64,000 nucleotides of DNA from Streptomyces anulatus. Lineage in GTDB: Bacteria; Actinomycetota; Actinomycetes; Streptomycetales; Streptomycetaceae. The notes under the pieces were generated by a model that ran no database searches, had not been told where the DNA came from, and worked only from the letters and a program-made list of their open reading frames with translations. Location: positions 56,325 through 120,324 of the forward strand of contig NZ_JOEZ01000022.1 of assembly GCF_000721175.1 (NCBI RefSeq), written 5' to 3'. Positions within the stretch are counted from its first letter, which is position 1; the number at the start of each line of letters is the position of its first letter. This document shows, piece after piece, positions 34,199 to 42,591 of the stretch. A program made the position numbers and the translations under genes.

Positions 34199-36382
34199 AT
34201 GGAACCGCTCCGTTCCACCGACCCGGCACGGATCGCCGGGTACCGCGTCCTCGGCCGGCTCGGCGCCGGAGGCATGGGGGTGGTGCTGCTCGGCCGGTCG
34301 CCCGGCGGCGCGCTGGTGGCGATCAAGCTGATCCGGGCGGAGTACGCCGACGACACCGCCTTCCGGGCCCGCTTCCGGCGGGAGGTGGCCATCGCCCGGC
34401 AGGTCCGCAACCGGTGGGCGGTGCCGGTGGTCGACGCCGACACCGAGGCGCCGGCGCCCTGGCTGGCGACCGAGTTCGTGCCGGGCCCCGCCCTGAGCGA
34501 GGCGGTCGGCGGCGGGGGTCCGCTGCCGGAACGCGGGGTGCGGGCGCTGGGCTCGATGCTCGCGGAGGCGCTGGAGGCCGTCCACGCGGCGGGGCTCGTG
34601 CACCGGGACGTGAAGCCCGGCAACGTGCTGCTGGGTCTGGACGGACCCCGGCTGATCGACTTCGGGATCGCGCGGGCCCTGGACGACACCGTCCTCACGG
34701 CGACGGACGTCATCGTCGGCTCCCCCGGCTTCCTCTCGCCCGAGCAGGCGCAGGGGCGGCGGATCGGCCCGGCGAGCGACGTCTTCTCGCTGGGCTGCGT
34801 CCTGGTGTACGCGGCCACCGGCGGCAGGCCGTTCGGCACCGGCCCGGTGGAGGCGATGCTGTTCCGCACCGTGCACGACGCGGCGGACCTGGGCGCGCTG
34901 CCGCCCGGGCTGCTGCCGGTCGTCGGGGCGTGTCTGTCCAAGAACCCCGAGGACCGTCCGTCGGCGGCGGACATCCGGCAGGCGTTCGCCGAGGACGTGT
35001 CCGGCGGAAGCTGGCTGCCCGCTCCGGTCACCCATCTGATCGCCGAGCGCTCGGCGCGGATGCTCGCCCTGCCCGACATCGACGCGACGAGCCTGGACGC
35101 CCGCCCGGTCGGCGGCCCGGTCGGCGGCCCGGACACGGACACCGGGACGGACGCCGGGGGGCGGGACACGACCTCAGTCCCCGCGCCGGTCGGCCGGCGC
35201 CGCTTCCTCGCGTACGTCACCGGGGGCGCGGCCCTCGCGGCATCGGGCGGCACCGCCGCCTGGCTGGTCTCCTCCGGCGACGACGAGGACCCGGGCGGCG
35301 AGGGTGAGGGAGACGGGAAGACGGCCCGCCCGGAGCTGCACATCGGGCTCCAGGCCGACCTCAGCGGCCCGTCGGCGGCCGTCGGCAAGGGTCAGGACCG
35401 GGCGGCACGGCTCGCGGTGGCGGAGCACAACGCGCGGAGGGACGCGCCGTTCACGCTGCGGCTGACCACGGTCGACGACGGGGGCGACGAGGAGCGGGCC
35501 AAGGCGGCGGTTCGGCGGTTCGCCGAGGATCCGCTGCTGGTGGCCGCCATCGGCGCGACCGGCACGGACGCGGCCCGGGAGGCGCTGGTCGCGTACGACG
35601 AGGCGGCGCTGCCGCTGCTCAGCGTGGTCGACGGGGACATCCGGCACCTGAACCGGATCTTCCTGTGCGCCCGGCCGCGCAACGACATGCAGATGCTGCC
35701 GGTGGCCCAGTTCCTCGGGGCGTACGAGATCGACCGGATCGCGCTGGTCGACGACGGTACCGAGTACGGCCGGCAGACCACCCGCTTCCTCGACGCGGGG
35801 CTGCGCGGCAACAACCGCACGGTGCTCGCGGAGACCGTACGGGAAGGCACCCGCGACCTGGACGCCGAGGCCGAGCGGATCGCCGCCAAGCAGCCGGGGG
35901 CGGTGGTCTACGGGGGCGGGTGGCGGGACGCCGGACGGTTCGCGAAGTCGCTGACCCGGGCCGGGTTCCTGGGGCCGAAGATCGGCACCCAGGCCGTGCA
36001 CGACCCGCGGTTCCTGGCGGAGGCGGGCGGGGACGCGGCGGGCTGGCTGGTCGTCTCGACGGCCGCCGACCCCGCTTCCGTACCCTCGGTGCACCCGTTC
36101 GCCGCCGCCTACCGCAAGCGCTTCGACGGCGCGCCGCCGCTGTTCGCCGCGGAGGCGTACGACGCGGTCGGGCTGATCGCCGGCTGCGCCGAGGGGCTGG
36201 GCCGGGAGAAGGTCAGCCGCCAGGATCTGCTGCCCGCGCTGCGGACGACCTCGTACAAGGGGGTGTCCAAGAGCTACGCCTTCGAGTCCGCCAACGGGAT
36301 GTACACCGGGACCGGGGTCTTCATCTACCGCGTGGAGCGGGGCCGCTTCCGGTACATCGGGATGGACGGCCGGGAGGTCTGA
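34199..36382 (+). CDS. Ser/Thr protein kinase fused to a Leu/Ile/Val-type solute-binding ectodomain
   Basis: 727 residues. The cytoplasmic Hanks-type kinase (about 10-275) has GRLGAGGMGVV, AIKLI (catalytic Lys about 43), HRDVKPGN (about 135) and DFGIAR (about 154), and GSPGFLSPEQ as the APE-like element. After a Gly/Asp linker comes one hydrophobic segment preceded by RRRFLAYVTGG (about 329), a twin-arginine-like anchor. The rest (about 380-725) is a type 1 periplasmic binding protein (IGLQADLSGPSAAVGKGQ) like that of liv transporters. A receptor kinase sensing an extracellular ligand is the best reading. It is convergent with the livKMHGF operon. Confidence 0.9.
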   Translation: MEPLRSTDPARIAGYRVLGRLGAGGMGVVLLGRSPGGALVAIKLIRAEYADDTAFRARFRREVAIARQVRNRWAVPVVDADTEAPAPWLATEFVPGPALSEAVGGGGPLPERGVRALGSMLAEALEAVHAAGLVHRDVKPGNVLLGLDGPRLIDFGIARALDDTVLTATDVIVGSPGFLSPEQAQGRRIGPASDVFSLGCVLVYAATGGRPFGTGPVEAMLFRTVHDAADLGALPPGLLPVVGACLSKNPEDRPSAADIRQAFAEDVSGGSWLPAPVTHLIAERSARMLALPDIDATSLDARPVGGPVGGPDTDTGTDAGGRDTTSVPAPVGRRRFLAYVTGGAALAASGGTAAWLVSSGDDEDPGGEGEGDGKTARPELHIGLQADLSGPSAAVGKGQDRAARLAVAEHNARRDAPFTLRLTTVDDGGDEERAKAAVRRFAEDPLLVAAIGATGTDAAREALVAYDEAALPLLSVVDGDIRHLNRIFLCARPRNDMQMLPVAQFLGAYEIDRIALVDDGTEYGRQTTRFLDAGLRGNNRTVLAETVREGTRDLDAEAERIAAKQPGAVVYGGGWRDAGRFAKSLTRAGFLGPKIGTQAVHDPRFLAEAGGDAAGWLVVSTAADPASVPSVHPFAAAYRKRFDGAPPLFAAEAYDAVGLIAGCAEGLGREKVSRQDLLPALRTTSYKGVSKSYAFESANGMYTGTGVFIYRVERGRFRYIGMDGREV

Positions 36383-36402
36383 CCGGCCGGCCCCTGAACG
36401 CG

Positions 36403-36438
36403 GGAAGGCGTACGGACGGTTTCGTCCGTACGCCTTCC
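36403..36438. terminator. Bidirectional terminator between the kinase gene and livK
   Basis: GGAAGGCGTACGGACG (36403-36418) pairs perfectly with 36423-36438 around a GTTT loop. It lies between two convergent stop codons, 20 bp from each. Confidence 0.85.
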
Positions 36439-36456
36439 GCCGAGCCGATAGGAGGG

Positions 36457-37710
36457 TCAGGAACCGGCGGTGAAGGACTCGGCCGCCGCGGCGACCTCGG
36501 CCGGCCGGACCACCTTCAGGCCGCCGGCGGCCTTCGCGTCCGGCTTCATGATGACGCTCTCCCGGGTGGACGGCGCCTTCGGGTCCGAGAAGTCGTGCGA
36601 CACCCCGAACTCGGTCCCGTACTCCTTGATCGTGAGCAGCGCCTTGTCGATGCCCTCGCGGGTGAGGTCCTTGTCGTCGCACGCCTTCGACAGCGCCTCG
36701 CCGAACACGGAGGCCGCCGTGTAGCCGGCGACGACGCCGTTGTCGAGGACGTCCTTCGGGTACTGGGCGGCGTACTCCTTGGCGAGCTTGGCGGGGCCGT
36801 CGCCCGGGTCCCCGATGGGCAGCGTGGAGGAGGCGACGTAGTAGTCCTTGAGCAGGGCGGGGCCCGCCTGGGTCTTCAACAGCTGCGGCGCGAAGGCCGA
36901 GTTGTTGCCGACGACCGGGACGTCGAAGCCGGTGGCCGCCGCGACGCCGACGAGCGAGGCCGCCTGGCGCGGGCCCGCGCTGACGATCACGGCCTTGACC
37001 CCGGCCTGCTTGAGGGCGGCGACCTGGGCCGTCATGTCGTTGTCGGTAGGCTTGATCTTCTGCTCGACGACGGTGAGACCGGCCTCCTTCGCCGCGTGCT
37101 TCGAGCCGACGAGCGCGTTCTCGCCGTAGTCGCCCTCGAAGTACACATGACCGATCTTGTCGCCCTTCCCGATGCGCTTCTCGGCGAGGAGGTAGTCGAT
37201 CAGGTTGATCGTCTCGACGTCGTACGTGGCGCCGATGACCCGGATGTACGGGGAGCCCAGCAGGTTCGCCGACCAGGCCTGCGGCAGCACCAGGCCCTTG
37301 TCCTGGCCGTCGATGCGCTGCTCGACGGCGGCGACGAACGGGGAGCCGATGAACTGGGTGAAGCCCAGCACCTCCGGCTCCAGCTCGGTGTAGGCGGCGA
37401 TCGCCTTCTGCGGGTCGTATCCGTGGTCGCGGACCGTCAGTTCGATCTTCCGGTCGCAGATGCCGCCCTCGTCGTTGGTCTGCTCGACCCACAGCTGCTG
37501 CGCCTGGGTGACGCTCTTGCCGAGCGAGGCGTAGACGCCGGTCATGTCGGTCAGCACACCGAGGGAGATCGTCGAGGAGGAGACCCCGGGGCCGGTCTTG
37601 ATCCCGCCCTCGCTCTCCTCGTTCGCCTTTCCGTCGGTCGCCTTGCCGCTGCACCCGACGAGGGTGACGGCGAGGGTCGCGACCACGGCCGTGAGCACTC
37701 TCAGTTTCAT
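36457..37710 (-). CDS. livK: Branched-chain amino acid ABC transporter, substrate-binding lipoprotein
   Basis: 417 residues. The signal peptide ends in the lipobox LVGC (about 17-20). The mature part is a type 1 solute-binding protein: ISLGVLTDMTGVYASLGKS at the start, VEQTNDEGGICDRKIELTV, DVPVVGNNSAFAPQLL, and AGYTAASVFGEAL near the C terminus. It delivers branched-chain amino acids or related ligands to LivMHGF. It is the last gene of the liv operon on the minus strand and its ATG overlaps the livM stop by four bases. The solute is not proven. Confidence 0.92.
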   Translation of the reverse strand: MKLRVLTAVVATLAVTLVGCSGKATDGKANEESEGGIKTGPGVSSSTISLGVLTDMTGVYASLGKSVTQAQQLWVEQTNDEGGICDRKIELTVRDHGYDPQKAIAAYTELEPEVLGFTQFIGSPFVAAVEQRIDGQDKGLVLPQAWSANLLGSPYIRVIGATYDVETINLIDYLLAEKRIGKGDKIGHVYFEGDYGENALVGSKHAAKEAGLTVVEQKIKPTDNDMTAQVAALKQAGVKAVIVSAGPRQAASLVGVAAATGFDVPVVGNNSAFAPQLLKTQAGPALLKDYYVASSTLPIGDPGDGPAKLAKEYAAQYPKDVLDNGVVAGYTAASVFGEALSKACDDKDLTREGIDKALLTIKEYGTEFGVSHDFSDPKAPSTRESVIMKPDAKAAGGLKVVRPAEVAAAAESFTAGS

Positions 37711-38921
37711 GACTTCTCCCCTGGATTCTTCGGAGCCGCTGGTTGCATCGGAGCCGCTGGTTGCTTGGGAAGGCCCGGCTTCTTCGGGGCCTTCGGCTTC
37801 TTCGTGCGTGCGAGGCCGAGGCGGGCGAGGCCGCCGGGCAGGAACAGGACCACCGCGACCACCGCGGCGCCGTACAGATAGCGGGACGCCTCACCGGGTG
37901 CCAGCCCGCCCGTACCGGGGGCGGAGACCAGCGGCAGGGAGTCGCTGTAGTGCGTGAACACCTGCGGGAGCAGGGAGACGAAGGCCGCGCCGATCACGGC
38001 CCCCGCGACGCTGCCGAGCCCGCCGATGACGATCATGGCGAGGTATTCGAGGGACAGGATCATGCCGAAGTACTCGGGCACGGTCCGCTGGAAGACCAGG
38101 GCGAGCAGGACGCCCGCGAGGCCCGCGTACATCGAGGACAGGACGAAGACGCCGGCCCGGTAGCGGGCCACCGGCACGCCCATCACCCCGGCCGCGATCC
38201 GGTGGTCGCGGATGGCGTTCATGGCCCGTCCGGGCCGGCCGCGCAGCACGCCCCGGGCGAACAGCGCGCTCAGCAGGAGCGCGGCCAGACCCGCGTACCA
38301 GAGCTTCTCCGAGGAGCCGAACGGCACGGCGGCGACGACGAGTTCGGTGTCGTCGAAGGTGAAGCCGAACAGCGACAGCGGCGGTACCGCCCGGCCGTTG
38401 TAACCGCCGGTCAGCGAGCCCGCGTTGAACAGGACGTGCTGCCCGATGAAGATCAGCGCGAGCGTCGCGATGCCGAGGTAGGCGCCGCGCAGCCGGCCGG
38501 CGATGGGACTGAAGAGCCCGCCCGCCGCTCCGGCGAGCAGCACGGCGAGGACCGCGGCCAGCCAGGTGGGCAGCCCGAGCCCGGTCAGCGTGTGCCCGTT
38601 CTCCGTGCTGCTCTCCCCCGCCAGGACGCAGTAGCCGTACGCGCCGACGGCGAGGAAGAAGGCGTGGCCCATGGAGAGCTGTCCGGTGGCGCCGGTGAGC
38701 ATGTTGAGCCCGATGGCGCCGATCGCCGCCGCCATCGCGAACAGTCCGGCCTGGAGCCAGAAGCGGTCCAGGTAGAAGGGGAGGGCGAGGAGCAGGAGGG
38801 AGCCGGCGAGGACGGCGTACGTACGGGGCCGGCGCAGCCGTTCGGTGACGCCCTGGGCGCGGGTGGGTCCGGGTGCGGGCCCGGCGGGGGCCGCCGGGGC
38901 GGCTTCGGCGGTGTCAGACAC
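37707..38921 (-). CDS. livM: Branched-chain amino acid ABC transporter permease LivM
   Basis: 404 residues with about ten membrane segments. Family signatures are LNMLTGATGQLSMGHAFF, RGAYLGIATLALIFIGQ and the EAA-like loop GRAMNAIRDHRIAAGVMGVPV, plus YLAMIVIGGLGSVAGAVIGA. The C-terminal tail is unusual: a Lys/Pro/Ala-rich stretch of about 35 residues (TKKPKAPKKPGLPKQ and onward) that should be cytoplasmic. The start is a GTG. The gene overlaps livH by eight bases and livK by four. Confidence 0.93.
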   Translation of the reverse strand: MSDTAEAAPAAPAGPAPGPTRAQGVTERLRRPRTYAVLAGSLLLLALPFYLDRFWLQAGLFAMAAAIGAIGLNMLTGATGQLSMGHAFFLAVGAYGYCVLAGESSTENGHTLTGLGLPTWLAAVLAVLLAGAAGGLFSPIAGRLRGAYLGIATLALIFIGQHVLFNAGSLTGGYNGRAVPPLSLFGFTFDDTELVVAAVPFGSSEKLWYAGLAALLLSALFARGVLRGRPGRAMNAIRDHRIAAGVMGVPVARYRAGVFVLSSMYAGLAGVLLALVFQRTVPEYFGMILSLEYLAMIVIGGLGSVAGAVIGAAFVSLLPQVFTHYSDSLPLVSAPGTGGLAPGEASRYLYGAAVVAVVLFLPGGLARLGLARTKKPKAPKKPGLPKQPAAPMQPAAPKNPGEKS

Positions 38922-39804
38922 GGGCCAGCTCCTTCGTGCCGAAGAGTCCCGCGGGCCGGATGAGCAGGACCGCCACCATCACCAGGTAGGGCGCCAGATC
39001 GCCGATGCCCCGGCCGAGGAAGGAGAGGTCGCTCTGGTAGCCGGTGGCGAACGATTCGGTGACGCCGACGATGAGTCCGCCGGCCAGCGCCCCGGTGGTG
39101 GAGTCGAGTCCGCCGAGGATCGCGGCGGGGAACGCCTTGAGCGCGGCGAGCGAGGTGGCGCGTTCGAGGCCCGGGGTCGGGAACACCGTGAGGAAGAGCG
39201 CGGCGACGGCGGCGAGGGCTCCGGCGACCGCCCAGGCGGCGAGCGACACCCGTCCCAGCTTGATGCCCATGAGCGCCGCGGTCTGCGGGTTCTCGGCGGC
39301 GGCCCGCATCGACACGCCCCACGAGGTGTAGCGGAAGGCGAGCAGGAACACCGTGATCAGCAGCCCTGCGGCGAGGAACGCGGCGATCCGGGTCTGGGCG
39401 AGGGTGACGCCGCCGATGGAGACGACCTCGTTGCCCCAGGGGTCTCCGAGGGCGAGCACGTCCGTGCCCATCCGGCGGGTGAGTTCGGTGATCAGGAGGA
39501 TGTCGACGCCGATGGTGACGATGGCCAGGACGCTGTGGTCGCTGCCCCGGTAGCGGCGCATCACGAAGAACTCGATGGCCGCCCCGACGGATGCCGCACC
39601 CGCGATCCCGACGAGCAGCGCGGGCCAGAACCCGATGTCGTCGTGGAGTACGGCGGTGACGTAGCCGCCCGCCAACAGCAGTGACGCGTGGGCGAAGTTG
39701 ACGACCTCGGTGGCTTTGAAGATGACGACGAACCCGAGTGCGATGAGTGCGTACACCGAGCCGATCGACAGGCCGCCGAGGAGGAGTTCGAGAGACGTGG
39801 TCAT
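38914..39804 (-). CDS. livH: Branched-chain amino acid ABC transporter permease LivH
   Basis: 296 residues, about eight membrane segments. GGLSIGSVYALIALGFVVIF and NFAHASLLLAGGYV are the LivH N-terminal signatures. The EAA-like loop is WGVSMRAAAENPQTAALMGI, and FPAAILGGLDSTTGALAGG is the C-terminal signature. The ATG at 39804 overlaps the stop of livG by four bases (ATGA). It forms the translocation pore with LivM. Confidence 0.94.
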   Translation of the reverse strand: MTTSLELLLGGLSIGSVYALIALGFVVIFKATEVVNFAHASLLLAGGYVTAVLHDDIGFWPALLVGIAGAASVGAAIEFFVMRRYRGSDHSVLAIVTIGVDILLITELTRRMGTDVLALGDPWGNEVVSIGGVTLAQTRIAAFLAAGLLITVFLLAFRYTSWGVSMRAAAENPQTAALMGIKLGRVSLAAWAVAGALAAVAALFLTVFPTPGLERATSLAALKAFPAAILGGLDSTTGALAGGLIVGVTESFATGYQSDLSFLGRGIGDLAPYLVMVAVLLIRPAGLFGTKELARV

Positions 39805-40601
39805 TGAGGTGCTCCCAAGTAGGCCTGGACGACGGCCGGGTCGTTCTGGACCTCGGCGGGAGTGCCCCCGGCGATCCGTCGTCCGAAGTCGAGTACGGTC
39901 ACCGCGTCCGCGAGCCGCATCACCACGCCCATGTCGTGCTCGACCAGCACGATGGAGATGCCGAGGCTGTCGCGTACGTCGGCCACGACGGCGGCGGTGC
40001 GGCGGCGCTCGTCGGCGGTCATTCCGGCGATCGGCTCGTCCAGGAGCAGGACCTTCGGCTCCATGCACAGGGCGCGGCCGAGCTCGACGAGCTTCTGCTG
40101 CCCGTACGGCAGTGATCCCGCCGGGCGCTCCAACTCCTTGTCGAGGCCGATGAACGCGGCGATCTCCCGGACCCGGTCGCGGTGGCGTCGTTCCTCACGG
40201 GCGGCGGAGGGCAGCCGCAGGCCGGTGGCGACGAACCCGGAGCGGGTCAGCCGGTGGCGGCCGAGCAGGAGGCTGTCGGCGACGGTCGCGTGCGGGGGCA
40301 GCGCCAGGTTCTGGAAGGTGCGTGCGACCCCGAGGTCCGCGATGACGTGCGGCGGGAGTCCGGTGAGCTCGGTGTCGCCGAGGCGGACGTGTCCGGAGGT
40401 GGCGCGGTAGACGCCGGACAGGACGTTGAAGCAGGTGGACTTGCCCGCGCCGTTGGGCCCGATGACGGCGTGCACGCTGCCGGGTTCGACGGTGAAGGAG
40501 ACGCCGTCCAGGGCGGTGAGCCCGGAGAAGCGGACGGTCACGTCCTGCACGGCGAGGGCGGCCGTCGTGCTGTGCGCGGAGGCCGTGGCGGTGGTCGTCA
40601 C
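39801..40601 (-). CDS. livG: Branched-chain amino acid ABC transporter ATP-binding protein LivG
   Basis: 266 residues. Walker A is GPNGAGKST (about 49-57), the signature-like SLPYGQQKLVELGRAL precedes Walker B (VLLLDEP), and IVLVEHDMGVVM holds the H-loop. RTFQNLAL is the LivG-type Q-loop region. The GTG start overlaps the stop of livF by four bases. It pairs with LivF to energise LivHM. Confidence 0.94.
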   Translation of the reverse strand: MTTTATASAHSTTAALAVQDVTVRFSGLTALDGVSFTVEPGSVHAVIGPNGAGKSTCFNVLSGVYRATSGHVRLGDTELTGLPPHVIADLGVARTFQNLALPPHATVADSLLLGRHRLTRSGFVATGLRLPSAAREERRHRDRVREIAAFIGLDKELERPAGSLPYGQQKLVELGRALCMEPKVLLLDEPIAGMTADERRRTAAVVADVRDSLGISIVLVEHDMGVVMRLADAVTVLDFGRRIAGGTPAEVQNDPAVVQAYLGAPQ

Positions 40602-41395
40602 GCGGACCACCTGCTCAGGGTGCGACGGGTCCGGGCGGCCGGATCGGCGTCCGCCGCCGCGTCCTCGTCGACCACGCCGAGGTAGCGGCGGCGCACCTCG
40701 TCGGACGCGGCGAGTTCGTCGGCGGGCCCGGACAGGGCGACCTCGCCGACGTCGAGGACGTACGCCGTGGAGGCGAGCCGCAGCGCGATGGCCGCGTTCT
40801 GCTCGACGAGCATGACGGAGGTGCCGCTCGCGTTGATCTCCTGCACGGTCTCGGCGATCCTGGCCGCCATCAGCGGGGCGAGGCCGAGCGAGGGCTCGTC
40901 CAGCAGGAGCAGCCGGGGCCCCGCCATCAGTGCGCGGCCCATCGCCAGCATCTGCTGCTCGCCGCCGGACAGCAGTCCGGCCCGTTGGTGCGCGCGGTCG
41001 GCGAGCACCGGGAACAGTTCGTGCACCCGGGCCAGTGCGGCGCTCGTCTCCTTGCGCCCTCCGCGTGCCCCGAGGGCGCCCGCCCGCAGGTTGTCGGCCA
41101 CCGTCATCCGGGCGAAGACCTGTCGGCCCTCCGGTACCTGGACCACGCCGGCGGCCACCACCTGGGCGGGCCGCAGCCCCTCCAGGGGGCGGCCGTCGAG
41201 CCGGATGGTGCCGGTGCCCGTCCCGCGGTGGAAGCCGAGGGTCCGCGACACGGCCCGCAGCAGCGTGGTCTTGCCCGCGCCGTTGCCACCGAGTACGGCG
41301 GTGATCCCGCCGTCCGGCACATCGACGGAGACGTCGCGCAGCGCCCGGACCGGGCCGTAGCCGACGGACAGCGCGCGGATCTCTAGCGTTGCCAT
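40598..41395 (-). CDS. livF: Branched-chain amino acid ABC transporter ATP-binding protein LivF
   Basis: 265 residues. Walker A is GGNGAGKTT (about 36-44). GVVQVPEGRQVFARMTVADNL is the LivF-type Q-loop region, LLSGGEQQMLAMGRAL is the ABC signature, and LLLLDEPSLGLAP is Walker B. A C-terminal acidic/Ala stretch (VVDEDAAADADPAARTRR) extends beyond the usual end. The ATG at 41395 follows GGAGGAGG. It is the first gene of the liv operon and is divergent from the PucR-type gene at 41542. Confidence 0.94.
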   Translation of the reverse strand: MATLEIRALSVGYGPVRALRDVSVDVPDGGITAVLGGNGAGKTTLLRAVSRTLGFHRGTGTGTIRLDGRPLEGLRPAQVVAAGVVQVPEGRQVFARMTVADNLRAGALGARGGRKETSAALARVHELFPVLADRAHQRAGLLSGGEQQMLAMGRALMAGPRLLLLDEPSLGLAPLMAARIAETVQEINASGTSVMLVEQNAAIALRLASTAYVLDVGEVALSGPADELAASDEVRRRYLGVVDEDAAADADPAARTRRTLSRWSA

Positions 41396-41541
41396 GCGTC
41401 CTCCTCCTTCCGCCTTGTCGTGTCGTGCTGGTCTGTCGTGCTGGTTGGTGGGGTGGTGCCACAGACCAGCACCGGGCGGGACGTGCGTCCACGGCACGGG
41501 GCCGACTCGATGCGGGCGACCAGCCGACGAAGGGCCTCGTT

Positions 41542-42387
41542 GTGCACGCGCACAGACGCGGGTGCGTGCGGGCGCCCGCCCGCACGGCCGGTGGCATCCT
41601 CATCGGTCATCAGGTGCGCCCGGACCCGGGGACGGAGCGGCGGATGCGGCGTGGGACGCGGTACGGGGAGCTGCTCGGCCCGCTGCTGGCGGGCGGTGCA
41701 CCGCCGGGCCTGGTGGAACGCGCGGCGCGCGGCCTCGGGCTGCCCGAACGAGGGCGCTACGCGGTGGTGGTGCTGGGCGCGCCCGTGCCGGAGGCCGCGG
41801 TGGCCGAGGGCCCGGACGCGGACGGGACGCGCTGGTGCTGGTGCGGCTCCGGGGCCGGGGGCGGGAACGAGGGCGGGGGCGGGGACGTCGCGGTGGTGCT
41901 GCTGGGTGCGGCGGGCCCGGCCGGGGCGGTGGCGCGTCTCGGGGAGCACGGTGCGGGCCCGGCGGGCATGAGCCCGGTGGTGGGCTCGTTGGCGGAGCTG
42001 GGCGCGGCACGGCGGCTCGCGGGCACGGCGCTGCTGACGTGTGCGCCCGGGACCCGGGAGGTCGTGCGGCTCGACGAGCGGCTGCCGACGGCTCTGCTGG
42101 TGAGCCGACCGGAGCTGTCCGCACGGCTCCTCGCGGAGGTGTTCGGTCCGCTGCTGGCGCTGGTCCCCGCGGAGCGTGCGGTGCTGGTGGGGGCGTTGGA
42201 GGCGTGGCTGGAGTGCGGGGGTTCGGTGGGGCGGGCCGCGGTACGGCTGCGGTGTCACCGCAACACGGTGTTCAACCGGCTGCGGCGGCTGGAGCGGCTG
42301 ACCGGGCGCTCGCTGTCCCGGCCGCCCGAGCTGGTCGAGCTGGTGCTGGCACTGGATGTGCTGAGGCGGTCGTCCGCGCCGCCGTGA
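41542..42387 (+). CDS. PucR/CdaR-type HTH regulator, short N terminus
   Basis: 281 residues from a GTG at 41542 with AAGGG seven bases upstream. From RYGELLGPLLAGG the sequence follows the PucR pattern: a degenerate GGDEF-like region rich in Gly and Ala, then the C-terminal HTH_30 (CGGSVGRAAVRLRCHRNTVF, RLRRLERLTGRSL). The first 35 residues (HAHRRGCVRAPARTAGG) look unlike coding sequence, and typical relatives carry about 100-200 more N-terminal residues. The gene may therefore be 5'-truncated. It is divergent from livKMHGF and is a candidate regulator of it. Confidence 0.7.
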   Translation: MHAHRRGCVRAPARTAGGILIGHQVRPDPGTERRMRRGTRYGELLGPLLAGGAPPGLVERAARGLGLPERGRYAVVVLGAPVPEAAVAEGPDADGTRWCWCGSGAGGGNEGGGGDVAVVLLGAAGPAGAVARLGEHGAGPAGMSPVVGSLAELGAARRLAGTALLTCAPGTREVVRLDERLPTALLVSRPELSARLLAEVFGPLLALVPAERAVLVGALEAWLECGGSVGRAAVRLRCHRNTVFNRLRRLERLTGRSLSRPPELVELVLALDVLRRSSAPP

Positions 42388-42423
42388 GCGGCCGGGTGCG
42401 CCCGGGGCAGGAGGTGGGGGCGC

Positions 42424-42453
42424 GGAGGCGTGGGGTGCGGAGGCGTGGGGTGC
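42424..42453. repeat. Two tandem copies of a 15-bp unit
   Basis: GGAGGCGTGGGGTGC occurs at 42424-42438 and 42439-42453, 36 bp after the PucR-type gene. Confidence 0.85.
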
Positions 42454-42470
42454 GGGAGGGCGCCCGGGCC

Positions 42471-42532
42471 CGACGTACGGCGCGGGGCCCGTCCGACGTA
42501 CGGCGCGGGGCCCGACGTACGGCGCGGGGCCC
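42471..42532. repeat. Three near-tandem copies of a 20-bp unit
   Basis: CGACGTACGGCGCGGGGCCC begins at 42471, 42494 and 42513. The first gap carries three extra bases and units 2 and 3 share one base. Each unit contains the palindrome CGTACG. It lies between convergent genes and could be a composite terminator or a simple expansion. Confidence 0.85.
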
Positions 42533-42591
42533 GGTGTCTGTCCCCGGGCCCCTCCGGTCTCCGTGCCCGGCGTGCGTGCGTCAGCTCGGCG

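Noticed and set aside
42424..42532. CRISPR-like array
   Set aside because: The units are adjacent or almost adjacent with no unique spacers of constant length, and no cas genes are present.
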